Origin: Anaerolineae bacterium
Lineage (GTDB): Bacteria; Chloroflexota; Anaerolineae; B4-G1; SLSP01
Length of the DNA stretch: 64,000 nt
Assembly (NCBI GenBank): GCA_016931185.1
Contig: JAFGFI010000169.1
Span: forward strand, 27,915-91,914
Direction: 5' to 3'
Shown here: positions 55,671 to 63,214 of the stretch, one piece after another
Layout of the letters: every line of letters begins with the position of its first letter
How positions within the stretch are numbered: the first letter of the stretch is position 1
Made by a program: the position numbers and the translations under genes
The notes under the pieces: generated by a model
Database searches by the model: none
Seen by the model: the letters and a program-made list of their open reading frames with translations, nothing else
Told to the model about the DNA's origin: nothing

Positions 55671-57596
55671 TCAACTTCCTAACCCCAACATCCCCTTCAA
55701 AAAGCGCAAAGCCTTTTGTGGGAGTGTTTCCGGCAATGATTCTTCTCCCGGGCCTAATGGGCCATCCGGCCCCATTGGCCCGTCGGGGCCAAATTCTTGA
55801 GGGAGTTCCATCACATCAACGGTGAGTACCTGGCTGAGAACCTGGGTCTGGTTTAGATCATCCACATAATGGATGTTGACGATCACGTCCACTGTCCCAG
55901 AGATGATCGCCGTCGCCATCGCGTCTAATGTCCAGGATGCGCCGGGATCCAAATTGCCGACATAAGTGCTGGATTCCCCCATAAACTCTAACCCCGCGCC
56001 GGTCGCCTCCAGCGTGGAAATATTAAAACGCGCCGTCCCGGTGTTGACCACTTCAATAGGCAGAGGGAACGGTTGTCCAACCATGGCCGTGCCCTCAACC
56101 GGGCGGTAGAAACTAACCTTGAATGCGGGACGGCGACGTACCATCAGGCTGATACGTTGCGTATCTTTCTCGCGGGTACCGCTGCCGGTATCGTAGGCCA
56201 GGGCTACAGGCAAGTTATGTACCTTCGTTTCAGCATTACCGGCAGCCATCATACGCATAGTGACCACTTCCGTCGCTCCCGCCGCAATACTGGCGATGAA
56301 GCTAGCATTGCTCCCCTCCACAGGGACAAATGCACCGAGTTCTTCACCCTCCTCCCCGCCTAACGCTAACATCAGACGTTGCGCTTCACCCCCCCCCACG
56401 TTGGTAAGCGACAACGTCAATGTAAAACTATCACCAGGGGAGATATTCTCCGGGATGGTGTGATAGTTCTTGATGAGCAATTGTGGGCGCCGGGCCAGGC
56501 TAATATCTACATCTATACTAACCGTCTGCTGATCGCTGTAGTTGCCACCGCTGTAGTCGGCATATTCAAATGTAATGGTCAATCCTTGCTGTCCCCCTTC
56601 TTTGCCGGACGCCAGCAATAGAGGTAAAGAAACCGTGATCACATCATCAATACGGATGGTGTCGGCGGCCTCGATACTGCTTCCTTGAATCGGAAGTGCA
56701 GTGGCGGCATCCGCACAGGTCATCACATTAATAGCCGTGCGACTGCCACGATTTGCCAGGCGCAGCGTCAGGGTAAAGGGCGTGCCGGGCGCGATAATGG
56801 TGGGAACGGTACTGGTATCCTCGATCAATATCTTAGGCTTACCTGTGGGGACAACGCCTACACTTGATCCCACAACTTCGACCGGGATGGTCGTGGGATA
56901 GTCGTAGTGCGCGCCCTCCCAATCATTAGCCGAGAGCTGCACATTCAGGTTATGGATGCCATTCGCCAACTCCGTTGGGACACGGAAACGTTGTGTAGCA
57001 ACGAAGGTCGCGTTAATGTGAACTTGCCAAAAAAGATGGCCCTTATCACCCAGCGGAACGAAAGTCCCACCGGGAAAAACCACCATTGTATTTTCCCCGG
57101 CCCGGCTGCCATTATTATAAACCTCAACGCTGACGGTGAACTCCTGTCCGGGGCGTACCTGGGCCGGTTCCACGGTGTAATTACGCACTGTGAGAATCGG
57201 GCGACCGGGCGGCGGAGTGGATTCAGGTTCGGGTGTAGAAGTAGGCTTGGGGGGTGCAGCCAGTTTGAGCGCGCCACTACCGATCACATTACCCTCGCTA
57301 TCCAATACGTGCAACGTGTAATTGCCGGCTTTTGCACCAGCAGGCACAATTGCCTGGATTGCAGTAGGGTTGACATACGTCGTCTCCAGGATACCGTATT
57401 CCACCAGGCGCACCGTGCAAGTTTCAGGGAAGGTCACGCCCACAGCCGTGTAAATACTGATCGTTCCGCCAATATCTGCGCGCAGTGACGATGGTTCCAC
57501 ATTCACCGGCGTCTGCGCCATCACCCCAGAGGCCATGCCCGCCAGAAACAGTCCCATAAATAAGATAAATAGTAATCCTTTAGTACCAGATTTCAT
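55671..57596 (-). CDS. Secreted multi-domain beta-sandwich protein (IPT-like plus CARDB-like repeats)
   Basis: 641 residues. A signal peptide (KGLLFILFMGLFLAGMASG, cleavage after VMAQ or nearby) is followed by an IPT/TIG-like domain (about 33-110), a Pro/Thr linker with PTSTPEPESTPPPG, then three or four CARDB/NEW3-like domains with recurring RPxLxIKNYxxxPxxxxPGxxF openings (PILTVRNYTVEPAQVRPGQ, PQLLIKNYHTIPENISPGD). The C-terminus has a collagen-like GPDGPMGPDGPLGPG run and a short amphipathic helix. It resembles adhesion or scaffold domains; no catalytic motif. It is translated with the ATPase upstream (4-base overlap), so it is probably the extracytoplasmic partner of that ABC system. Confidence 0.8.
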   Translation of the reverse strand: MKSGTKGLLFILFMGLFLAGMASGVMAQTPVNVEPSSLRADIGGTISIYTAVGVTFPETCTVRLVEYGILETTYVNPTAIQAIVPAGAKAGNYTLHVLDSEGNVIGSGALKLAAPPKPTSTPEPESTPPPGRPILTVRNYTVEPAQVRPGQEFTVSVEVYNNGSRAGENTMVVFPGGTFVPLGDKGHLFWQVHINATFVATQRFRVPTELANGIHNLNVQLSANDWEGAHYDYPTTIPVEVVGSSVGVVPTGKPKILIEDTSTVPTIIAPGTPFTLTLRLANRGSRTAINVMTCADAATALPIQGSSIEAADTIRIDDVITVSLPLLLASGKEGGQQGLTITFEYADYSGGNYSDQQTVSIDVDISLARRPQLLIKNYHTIPENISPGDSFTLTLSLTNVGGGEAQRLMLALGGEEGEELGAFVPVEGSNASFIASIAAGATEVVTMRMMAAGNAETKVHNLPVALAYDTGSGTREKDTQRISLMVRRRPAFKVSFYRPVEGTAMVGQPFPLPIEVVNTGTARFNISTLEATGAGLEFMGESSTYVGNLDPGASWTLDAMATAIISGTVDVIVNIHYVDDLNQTQVLSQVLTVDVMELPQEFGPDGPMGPDGPLGPGEESLPETLPQKALRFLKGMLGLGS

Positions 57597-58285
57597 AGAC
57601 TTTCCTCTCTAATTTCTAATTTCCCATCCAGCAAATGCAGAGTACGGGTGGTGTAGTGCGTGATAGAAGGGTCGTGGGAGACGATGATAATCGTGCGCCC
57701 CTCCTCACGATTAAGCCGGGTAAGCAATTCCATCACTTCTTGCCCGGTATGGGTATCCAGATTGCCGGTTGGCTCATCGGCCAGAATAATGTGAGGATCG
57801 TTTGCCAGGGCACGGGCGATGGCGACACGTTGCTGCTGCCCCCCGGAAAGTTCGGTAGGTCTATGTCCCATCCGCTCCCCTAGTCCGACACGCTCCAACA
57901 AAGAACGTGCCCGCTCGTGCCGGATCTTAGGCAATACAGCATTGAAAATCATTGGAAATTCCACATTTTGCAGCGCGGTCATCGTCGCGACAAGATGAAA
58001 GGCCTGAAAGATGAAGCCAATTTCGCGTCCCCGATAGGTCGCCAGATCGTTCTCATCCAAACCGGCAATCTCACGCCCGCTAACCCATATCTCTCCCTCG
58101 GTTGGACGATCCAGACCACCGAGTAAGTAGAGCAACGTGGACTTCCCCGACCCTGACGGTCCCATTATGGCCAGGAATTCGCCGGCCTGCACTTCAATCG
58201 TGACGCCATCTAACGCGCGAACGGTTTGCTCGCCCATCATAAAATCCCGATGTAGATTATAGGTCTGAATAATAGGTAATGTCAT
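57593..58285 (-). CDS. ABC transporter ATPase, LolD/MacB type
   Basis: 230 residues. Walker A GPSGSGKST, Q-loop FIFQAFHLV, signature LSGGQQQRVAIARAL, Walker B LADEPTGNLD and His in IIIVSHDPS. The GREIAGLDENDLATYRGREI block is typical of LolD/FtsE/MacB ATPases, the partners of FtsX-type permeases, such as the one two genes on. Its stop overlaps the start of the secreted CARDB-like gene. Confidence 0.94.
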   Translation of the reverse strand: MTLPIIQTYNLHRDFMMGEQTVRALDGVTIEVQAGEFLAIMGPSGSGKSTLLYLLGGLDRPTEGEIWVSGREIAGLDENDLATYRGREIGFIFQAFHLVATMTALQNVEFPMIFNAVLPKIRHERARSLLERVGLGERMGHRPTELSGGQQQRVAIARALANDPHIILADEPTGNLDTHTGQEVMELLTRLNREEGRTIIIVSHDPSITHYTTRTLHLLDGKLEIREESL

Positions 58286-58357
58286 AGTTTTAGTAATCAG
58301 AGGATTAGTGGCCGTAAAGTTAAAACCTGTCCTTCAACGAACATTCCCATGCACTCC

Positions 58358-59134
58358 TTACCCGATACTTTGAAACATACTGCCAAAGATAGCGGGGACA
58401 ACGCCCAGGAGCGCGAGTACCGCCCAGATCACAAAAGCTGTAGAGAGTGACCTGCGGCGCGTCAGATTTGTGAAGGCCATCAATCCCACACTGACCAAAA
58501 ACAAATGCCAGATCGTATAAATATCCACCCGTCCCAGGACATTTGCCAGAGCCAATTGTCCGGGGCCAGGCGGGATGATAGAGGAAATACGCTTGTCAAT
58601 AACAAAACCGGATAGACCTGCATTCACAATGGGTTCACCGCTTGCGAAAATGTAAATCGTCTGCACCAGTCCCCGGAGAGCATAGGGCAACCATGTCCAC
58701 ACGGCGAGACGGAACATCTGCCCAAAACTGCTGCTACGCCCCAGGAAAACACTCGCCAGGTAAAGCGTCCCCCCCCAAACAAGCCATCCTAGTGGGACAT
58801 CGAGCGCCGTTCCGGCAAGTTGAAACAAGTTAGGGGCACTCGACACGGGTTGTGATGGAGCATCCATCATCCCGGCTTCCATCATCCCGGCCCTTACCTC
58901 AACCGCGCCATTATAACCACTCATCTCCGGTTCCATTGGAAAGGAAGTCGCAGATTGAATTTGTGAAACGACAAAGACCGGCGCGATGCTTAGCAACAGG
59001 CTTAATATCGCAGGTAACCACCAGGATCTTTTGTGATTATCCTTAAGGTAAGCGAATGTCATTTTGGGACGCACAAACACTTCCGCCACCAACCCCAAAA
59101 CATTCCTCTTTACTACTATCGCTTCTTTTTCCAT
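58358..59134 (-). CDS. Yip1-domain membrane protein
   Basis: 258 residues with about five membrane helices. The opening EVFVRPKMTFAYLKDNHKRSWWLPAILS-type start and the final helices match Yip1/DUF1282-like proteins, though no catalytic motif is expected. A repeated AGMMEAGMMD (a 15-base duplication around 58868-58895) lies in the first outside loop. First gene of the unit with the LolD-like ATPase, 72 bases upstream of it. Role in bacteria is unknown. Confidence 0.75.
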   Translation of the reverse strand: MEKEAIVVKRNVLGLVAEVFVRPKMTFAYLKDNHKRSWWLPAILSLLLSIAPVFVVSQIQSATSFPMEPEMSGYNGAVEVRAGMMEAGMMDAPSQPVSSAPNLFQLAGTALDVPLGWLVWGGTLYLASVFLGRSSSFGQMFRLAVWTWLPYALRGLVQTIYIFASGEPIVNAGLSGFVIDKRISSIIPPGPGQLALANVLGRVDIYTIWHLFLVSVGLMAFTNLTRRRSLSTAFVIWAVLALLGVVPAIFGSMFQSIG

Positions 59135-59310
59135 ATACCCCCCATTTCATTCTCCGAAAACATCTCATTCGTATAAGTTAAGTTAAATTATTTCCAGGAC
59201 ATCACATTCTTATGAGACACGAACTCATACAGATTTCACGGATAAAGACAGGGAAAAATCCGTGTCTACCTGTGAGATCCATGTCCAAAATCAAGGAAAC
59301 GACCTGTGCT
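59135..59310. other. Leader of the Yip1 operon
   Basis: No gene. It contains an inverted pair CACGGAT/ATCCGTG (about 59238-59266) made of TCACGGA-like units common in these gaps, and forms the likely 5' untranslated region of the minus-strand operon. Confidence 0.4.
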
Positions 59311-59338
59311 AACATAACCATATTTTTAAAACAGTCAA
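59311..59338 (-). promoter_or_regulatory. Probable promoter of the Yip1-ABC operon
   Basis: On the minus strand TTGACT (59333-59338), 16-base spacer, TATGTT (59311-59316). It would give a leader of about 170 bases. Confidence 0.4.
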
Positions 59339-59492
59339 GTTGACGACAGCTAACGCGATTATAACGTCACATCAGGAGAAAAAGTTCCGGATTCGTAAAA
59401 CGTGAAATGCACCATCATTGAACCTGTAAGGGAAATGTCAAGCACGAAAAAGACCGATTACGCACGATTATGCACGATTCTTCCTAAAATCA

Positions 59493-59521
59493 TTGACAAA
59501 GCGTGCATAGGATGTTATAGT
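59493..59521 (+). promoter_or_regulatory. Promoter of the DeoR-type gene
   Basis: TTGACA (59493-59498), 17-base spacer, TATAGT (59516-59521). Two direct GCACGATT boxes (about 59462-59479) stand just upstream and could be regulator sites. The -10 ends only 10 bases before the ATG, so the mRNA would have little or no leader. Confidence 0.7.
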
Positions 59522-59531
59522 TAAAAACGGT

Positions 59532-60422
59532 ATGCTAAGAAGCGAGCGACACGCCATCATTTTGAAACAGCTCAAAGAAGCAGGCGTTATTCGCGTCTCT
59601 GAGTTGGCAATATCCTTGTCGGTCAATCCGGTGACTATCCGGCGAGATCTCGCTTACCTGGAAGCAAAGGGTTGGTTACACCGCGAACACGGCGGGGCGA
59701 TTTTCCGGGATGTTGTACCGGAAGAAGCAAGTGCTACTAACCTGGAAAAGCGTATAGCGGAAGCAGCAGCACATCTTATTACAGATCATAGTGCCCTCTT
59801 TTTGGGACCAGGAACCCTAACACAGGAAATTGTACCCTTTTTAGCCATGCACACACATCTTACTATCGTCACCAACGCGCTCAACATCGCCTGGCGAGTA
59901 GCACGCCATTCAGAAATGGCACGCCATTCAGAAATGGCACGCCATTCAGAAATGGTACGCCATTCAGAAATGGTACGCCATTCGGAAATGGTACGCCATT
60001 CGGAAATGGTACGCCATTCGGAAATGGTACGCCATTCGGAGATGGCACGCCATCCAGAGATGGCGCATTTGCCTCACACTTTGCACATCATCGGCGGCGA
60101 AGTCACCGACGATTACACCATTTATGGCGAACGGGAGATGTTACAGCATGTACGTGTGGATTGGGTAATCTTACAAGGCGGAGGGTTGGATGCCGAACGC
60201 GGTTTAACCCACGACCGGCGGGAGTATGCCGATATGGCCCGCACCCTATTCGGATTGAGCGCGCAAACCATTGTGCTCATCCCCCCAGAACGTTTAGGAC
60301 ACGCGAGCGCGCTCTTTATTGCCCCTGCCAGCGAGATTGATGTCCTCATTACCGGACGTGAAGCATTAAACGCACCCCTGTGGGATTTAAGTGAGCTTGG
60401 GGTGCGCGTTGTACTAACATAA
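59532..60422 (+). CDS. DeoR-family transcriptional regulator with inserted tandem repeat
   Basis: 296 residues. The N-terminal helix-turn-helix [20 protein letters not shown] and LHREHGGAI are typical of DeoR proteins, and the C-terminal sugar-phosphate sensor domain has [27 protein letters not shown] and [19 protein letters not shown]. Residues 124-177 are nine consecutive copies of [12 protein letters not shown] or ARHPEM, encoded by an 18-base repeat (59901-60062), lying between a conserved strand-helix and the next strand. Usual DeoR length is about 250, which fits this insertion. No ribosome site is seen; translation may be leaderless. It precedes a sugar-type ATPase, suggesting control of sugar uptake. 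Confidence 0.88.
   Translation: MLRSERHAIILKQLKEAGVIRVSELAISLSVNPVTIRRDLAYLEAKGWLHREHGGAIFRDVVPEEASATNLEKRIAEAAAHLITDHSALFLGPGTLTQEIVPFLAMHTHLTIVTNALNIAWRVARHSEMARHSEMARHSEMVRHSEMVRHSEMVRHSEMVRHSEMVRHSEMARHPEMAHLPHTLHIIGGEVTDDYTIYGEREMLQHVRVDWVILQGGGLDAERGLTHDRREYADMARTLFGLSAQTIVLIPPERLGHASALFIAPASEIDVLITGREALNAPLWDLSELGVRVVLT
59901..60062. repeat. Nine in-frame 18-bp tandem repeats
   Basis: Units of the form GCACGCCATTCAGAAATG (first three) and GTACGCCATTCGGAAATG (later), nine in a row with few changes, followed by a decayed tenth. Each unit contains CCATTC.GAAATGG, so successive units can form small hairpins. Length is always a multiple of three. Confidence 0.95.
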
Positions 60423-60445
60423 TTCATTTTAGAAAGGAGTTTTTT

Positions 60446-61552
60446 ATGTCCAGTGTTACCTATAAAAATGTGACTAAGCGTTTTGGTGACGTCATTGCCG
60501 TCTCCGATCTGAGCATTGAGATTGCCGACAAGGAATTTCTCGTCTTCGTTGGCCCCTCTGGCTGTGGTAAAAGCACCAGCCTGCGGATGTTGGCCGGGTT
60601 AGAGGAGATTTCCGATGGCGAAATCTACATCGGCGACCGCCTGGTCAACGATGTTCCCCCAAAAGACCGCGACATTGCGATGGTCTTTCAATCCTACGCA
60701 CTCTATCCACATATGACGGTTTACGATAATATGGCGTTTGGTCTGAAACTGCGCAAGGTTCCCAAGCAAGAAATTGACCGGCGCGTAAAAGAGGCTGCCG
60801 GCATTTTGGGCATCGAACACCTGCTCGACCGCAAGCCCAAGCAGCTCTCCGGTGGACAGCGACAACGTGTGGCGGTGGGACGTGCTATCGTCCGCGAGCC
60901 AAATGTCTTCTTGATGGACGAACCGCTCTCCAACCTCGACGCAAAACTGCGCGTTCAAGCACGCGCCGAGATTCAAAAACTGCACCAGCGATTGGGGACC
61001 ACCTTCATCTACGTGACTCACGACCAAACCGAGGCAATGACAATGGGAACTCGTATCGCAGTATTGCGCGACGGCGTACTCCAACAAATTGACACCCCAC
61101 AGAATCTCTATGACCTGCCGGGCAATGTCTTTGTCGCGGGCTTTATTGGAAGCCCTGCAATGAACTTCTTCGACGCTACACTTATCGATGAAAACGGCAC
61201 AATGTACGTCGACTGCAAAGACTTCCGCGTTGCAGTTCCCGGTGAGAGGAAACAACCCTACAAACCTTATTTGGGTAAGGAAGTGGTCTTTGGTATCCGC
61301 CCAGAACACATCCATGACCCCGAATTCGCGCCTCCTGGCATTACCCCTGCCCAGGTAGATGCTAAGATTGACGTATTGGAATTAATGGGGAACGAAGTGA
61401 TCGCTTATTTTAACACACTACAAAATGAAATGCCCTTCCTGGGCCGCTTCGATCCGCGCACCAAGGTCACAGTGGGAATGACCAAAGCCACAGCCTTCGA
61501 TATGAGCCGGATGCACATCTTCGATAAGAAGACCGAAAAAGCAATCCGGTAA
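60446..61552 (+). CDS. Sugar ABC transporter ATPase, UgpC/MalK/MsmK type
   Basis: 368 residues with AAAGGAG before the ATG. Walker [11 protein letters not shown]-loop [13 protein letters not shown], signature [15 protein letters not shown], Walker [16 protein letters not shown] and the C-terminal OB-type regulatory domain with [13 protein letters not shown] and [13 protein letters not shown]. Such ATPases often serve several sugar importers in one cell, which fits the lack of permease genes here. It follows the DeoR-type gene by 23 bases, in the same transcript. Confidence 0.94.
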   Translation: MSSVTYKNVTKRFGDVIAVSDLSIEIADKEFLVFVGPSGCGKSTSLRMLAGLEEISDGEIYIGDRLVNDVPPKDRDIAMVFQSYALYPHMTVYDNMAFGLKLRKVPKQEIDRRVKEAAGILGIEHLLDRKPKQLSGGQRQRVAVGRAIVREPNVFLMDEPLSNLDAKLRVQARAEIQKLHQRLGTTFIYVTHDQTEAMTMGTRIAVLRDGVLQQIDTPQNLYDLPGNVFVAGFIGSPAMNFFDATLIDENGTMYVDCKDFRVAVPGERKQPYKPYLGKEVVFGIRPEHIHDPEFAPPGITPAQVDAKIDVLELMGNEVIAYFNTLQNEMPFLGRFDPRTKVTVGMTKATAFDMSRMHIFDKKTEKAIR

Positions 61553-61562
61553 CCCTTTAATC

Positions 61563-61600
61563 ACAGATGCGATGCCCTTTCTAAAAGGCATCGCATCTGT
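61563..61600. terminator. Shared hairpin terminator between convergent genes
   Basis: ACAGATGCGATGCC (61563-61576) pairs perfectly with 61587-61600, apex CTTTCTAAAA. It lies between the ATPase gene (plus) and the LON-domain gene (minus). Confidence 0.65.
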
Positions 61601-61611
61601 AAGACATCATC

Positions 61612-62265
61612 TTAATTTAACGAAACATTCCCATACTCTTTATCTATAGAAGGGGCGATGGTTAGCAAACGTTCGGCTACCGGGACATAGACCTGCATAT
61701 ACTTGAGTACTGCCTCTAGCAACCCACGCGCAGTCGGGATTTCCAACAATCGCTGTTTCTCAGCAGGGGAGATTTGCAACAAACTCGCACCTAACACGCC
61801 CAGGGTCACCGTCTGGGGCAATAACATTTCCGGCATCACCATAGGAGGTAAGGTTTCGACGAGCGCGCTGATGTAACGACGCAGATATACGCCTATCTCT
61901 TCAATGGTTTGCCAGAGCGGTTCGGGGGATGCCAGCCAGGGCCAGATACTCACCGTTGCTTCCAGGTAGGCGTGATCGTGATGCAATTGGATAATCTGAA
62001 AACGACTTTGCCCCACCCCCCACATCCCTTCTTGTATATATTCCTCTTGGAACACCTGCCCGATGGGATAGGCCAGCGTTCCCACGCGAGACAAACGGAA
62101 TCCACCCGGTTGCTCAACAAAAACCACCCCAATGGGATAGCGGCGCTGATAACAGACACGCAACACGTGATCATACACCGCCCCATCAGGATAGAGGGGC
62201 AACAATTGCCCGGGAAAAAGCACCTCGGTACTGGGATAAACTGGCAAGCGCAAAATCTCCGACAT
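61612..62265 (-). CDS. LON substrate-binding-domain protein
   Basis: 217 residues from the ATG at 62265 (or nine codons earlier). The N-terminus LRLPVYPSTEVLFPGQLLPL followed by YPIGVVFVE, VGTLAYPIGQV and GQSRFQIIQL is the N-terminal domain of Lon proteases. No ATPase or protease domain follows, so it is one of the free-standing LON-domain proteins whose role is unclear, perhaps substrate recognition. The C-terminal half is helical, as in the Lon linker. Confidence 0.88.
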   Translation of the reverse strand: MSEILRLPVYPSTEVLFPGQLLPLYPDGAVYDHVLRVCYQRRYPIGVVFVEQPGGFRLSRVGTLAYPIGQVFQEEYIQEGMWGVGQSRFQIIQLHHDHAYLEATVSIWPWLASPEPLWQTIEEIGVYLRRYISALVETLPPMVMPEMLLPQTVTLGVLGASLLQISPAEKQRLLEIPTARGLLEAVLKYMQVYVPVAERLLTIAPSIDKEYGNVSLN

Positions 62266-62350
62266 ATCGTTATTGTACTCACAGCCACACAAAGCGCAAG
62301 AATGTACAAAGTTGACAAGTTCGCCAGTTAGCGTATAATTTAGGGCAGTT

Positions 62351-62433
62351 GCCCCAGTGGCGGAATTGGCATACGCGGCAGGTTGAGGACCTGTGCTCTA
62401 ACGGGCGTGGAGGTTCGAGTCCTCTCTGGGGCA
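62351..62433 (+). tRNA. tRNA-Leu (anticodon GAG)
   Basis: 83 bases including discriminator A. Acceptor arms GCCCCAG and CTGGGGC, D-arm TGGCGGAATTGGCATACGC, anticodon stem GCAGG/CCTGT with loop TTGAGGA, anticodon GAG at 62385-62387, long variable arm, T-arm GGAGGTTCGAGTCCTCT. Reads CUC/CUU leucine codons. No encoded CCA. Confidence 0.96.
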
Positions 62434-62466
62434 TATATACAATACAATGGCAGCATTGCAGATTGC

Positions 62467-62490
62467 ACCGCCCGCACCCGCGCGGGCGGT
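62467..62490 (+). terminator. Hairpin after tRNA-Leu(GAG)
   Basis: ACCGCCCGC (62467-62475) pairs with GCGGGCGGT (62482-62490), followed by TTGCGTT. Weak T run. Confidence 0.55.
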
Positions 62491-62637
62491 TTGCGTTAAA
62501 CACTAACGAAAAGAGCCAAAGTGTACTTTCCTATACACCTAACCCATATAAAATACACCCCCCAAAAAGGTAATCGTTTAATTTTGTGAGTGATTACCGT
62601 TTTCTGTCACCTGCCCCCAGACAGAAACGAGGGTTTG

Positions 62638-62686
62638 GGGGTATTTTTTCGTTGGCGGGCTACGCCCGCCAACGAAAAAATACCCC
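62638..62686. terminator. Perfect 23-bp palindrome with T/A tracts
   Basis: Arms 62638-62660 and 62664-62686 around TAC. Contains GGGGTATTTTTTCG and its complement, so it can terminate in either direction. A smaller GCGGCTTTAGCCGC hairpin follows at about 62693-62706. Confidence 0.6.
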
Positions 62687-62779
62687 TTTCCGGCGGCTTT
62701 AGCCGCTTTGCTGCCGTCAATGGCACCGTTTGCTCAAAAACTAAACGCATACCAAATAAAGAAGCTTACATCGAGTTTT

Positions 62780-62807
62780 TTGTCTTTTTTCCTCTCCATG
62801 CTATAAT
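62780..62807 (+). promoter_or_regulatory. Promoter of the molybdoenzyme leader
   Basis: TTGTCT (62780-62785), 16-base spacer, TATAAT (62802-62807). Transcription should begin near 62814 and give a leader of about 400 bases before the molybdenum hydroxylase gene. Confidence 0.65.
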
Positions 62808-62869
62808 AAAAACAATAATGTAGGATAATATTTCCATCATAGTGTTTCTTCTTAACAAGACATACATCC

Positions 62870-63085
62870 CAAGAGATTTCAAACTCTTGTGTGAAGTCTC
62901 ACCATAGCTTGCTCGCTCCGAGTTTCACGACCTAAAGGTTCTGTGATGGCCTATGGTCTGAAACCGATAGGGTATAGCCGGAAACAGCTATGCCTCCCGT
63001 ATTTGGAAAGGAGTCGTGCCAGCCTCATTGTCTGACTGCATCGGTGTCGCGATTGCGTTCCATTCTGGAACGATGTGCCAGACAA
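62870..63085 (+). ncRNA. Structured leader RNA, candidate molybdenum-cofactor riboswitch
   Basis: No open frame, but several paired elements in order: CAAGAG/CTCTTG (62870-62889); ACCATAG/CTATGGT (62901-62907, 62951-62957) closing a TCAC..GTGA hairpin with CCTAAAGG; ATAGC/GCTAT (62974-62991) capped by a GAAA tetraloop; CTCC/GGAG (62994-63013); and a long arm TTGTCTG/CAGACAA (63028-63085) with GTTCCA/TGGAAC at the tip. CCTAA and TATGG segments resemble halves of a tetraloop receptor. A strong terminator follows, then a molybdenum hydroxylase gene. That context suits the Moco RNA motif, but I cannot confirm its consensus by eye; an independent small RNA is the alternative. Confidence 0.5.
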
Positions 63086-63091
63086 ACTGCG

Positions 63092-63121
63092 GCGGCGTCC
63101 CTTTCTAGGACGCCGCTTTTT
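63092..63121 (+). terminator. Intrinsic terminator in the molybdoenzyme leader
   Basis: GCGGCGTCC (63092-63100) pairs with GGACGCCGC (63108-63116), followed by TTTTT. It is about 95 bases before the gene start, in the position of a riboswitch expression platform. Confidence 0.85.
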
Positions 63122-63153
63122 CATTGCGACTCGTTTGATATAGGAATAGCGGA

Positions 63154-63200
63154 TTCATAATCCCTAATCCTCAATGTCTAATGTCTATTCACTATTTTCT
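63154..63200. repeat. Heptamer-period repeat
   Basis: AATCCCT/AATCCTC/AATGTCT/AATGTCT/ATTCACT/ATTTTCT units at 7-base period, directly before the ribosome site of the molybdoenzyme gene. Confidence 0.7.
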
Positions 63201-63214
63201 AAAGGAGGCAATTT

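Noticed and set aside
56907..57488. Plus-strand frame of 193 codons opposite the CARDB-like gene
   Set aside because: It is the antisense of a well supported secreted protein and matches no family.
58868..58895. 15-base tandem duplication in the Yip1 gene as a member of the 18-bp repeat family
   Set aside because: Different sequence and period; probably a simple local duplication.
59901..60062. CRISPR-like array
   Set aside because: Units are contiguous 18-bp tandem copies without spacers, inside an open frame, and no cas genes are near.
60599..61315. Minus-strand frame of 238 codons opposite the MalK/UgpC-type ATPase
   Set aside because: The plus strand carries all ABC ATPase motifs; the minus frame is a shadow.
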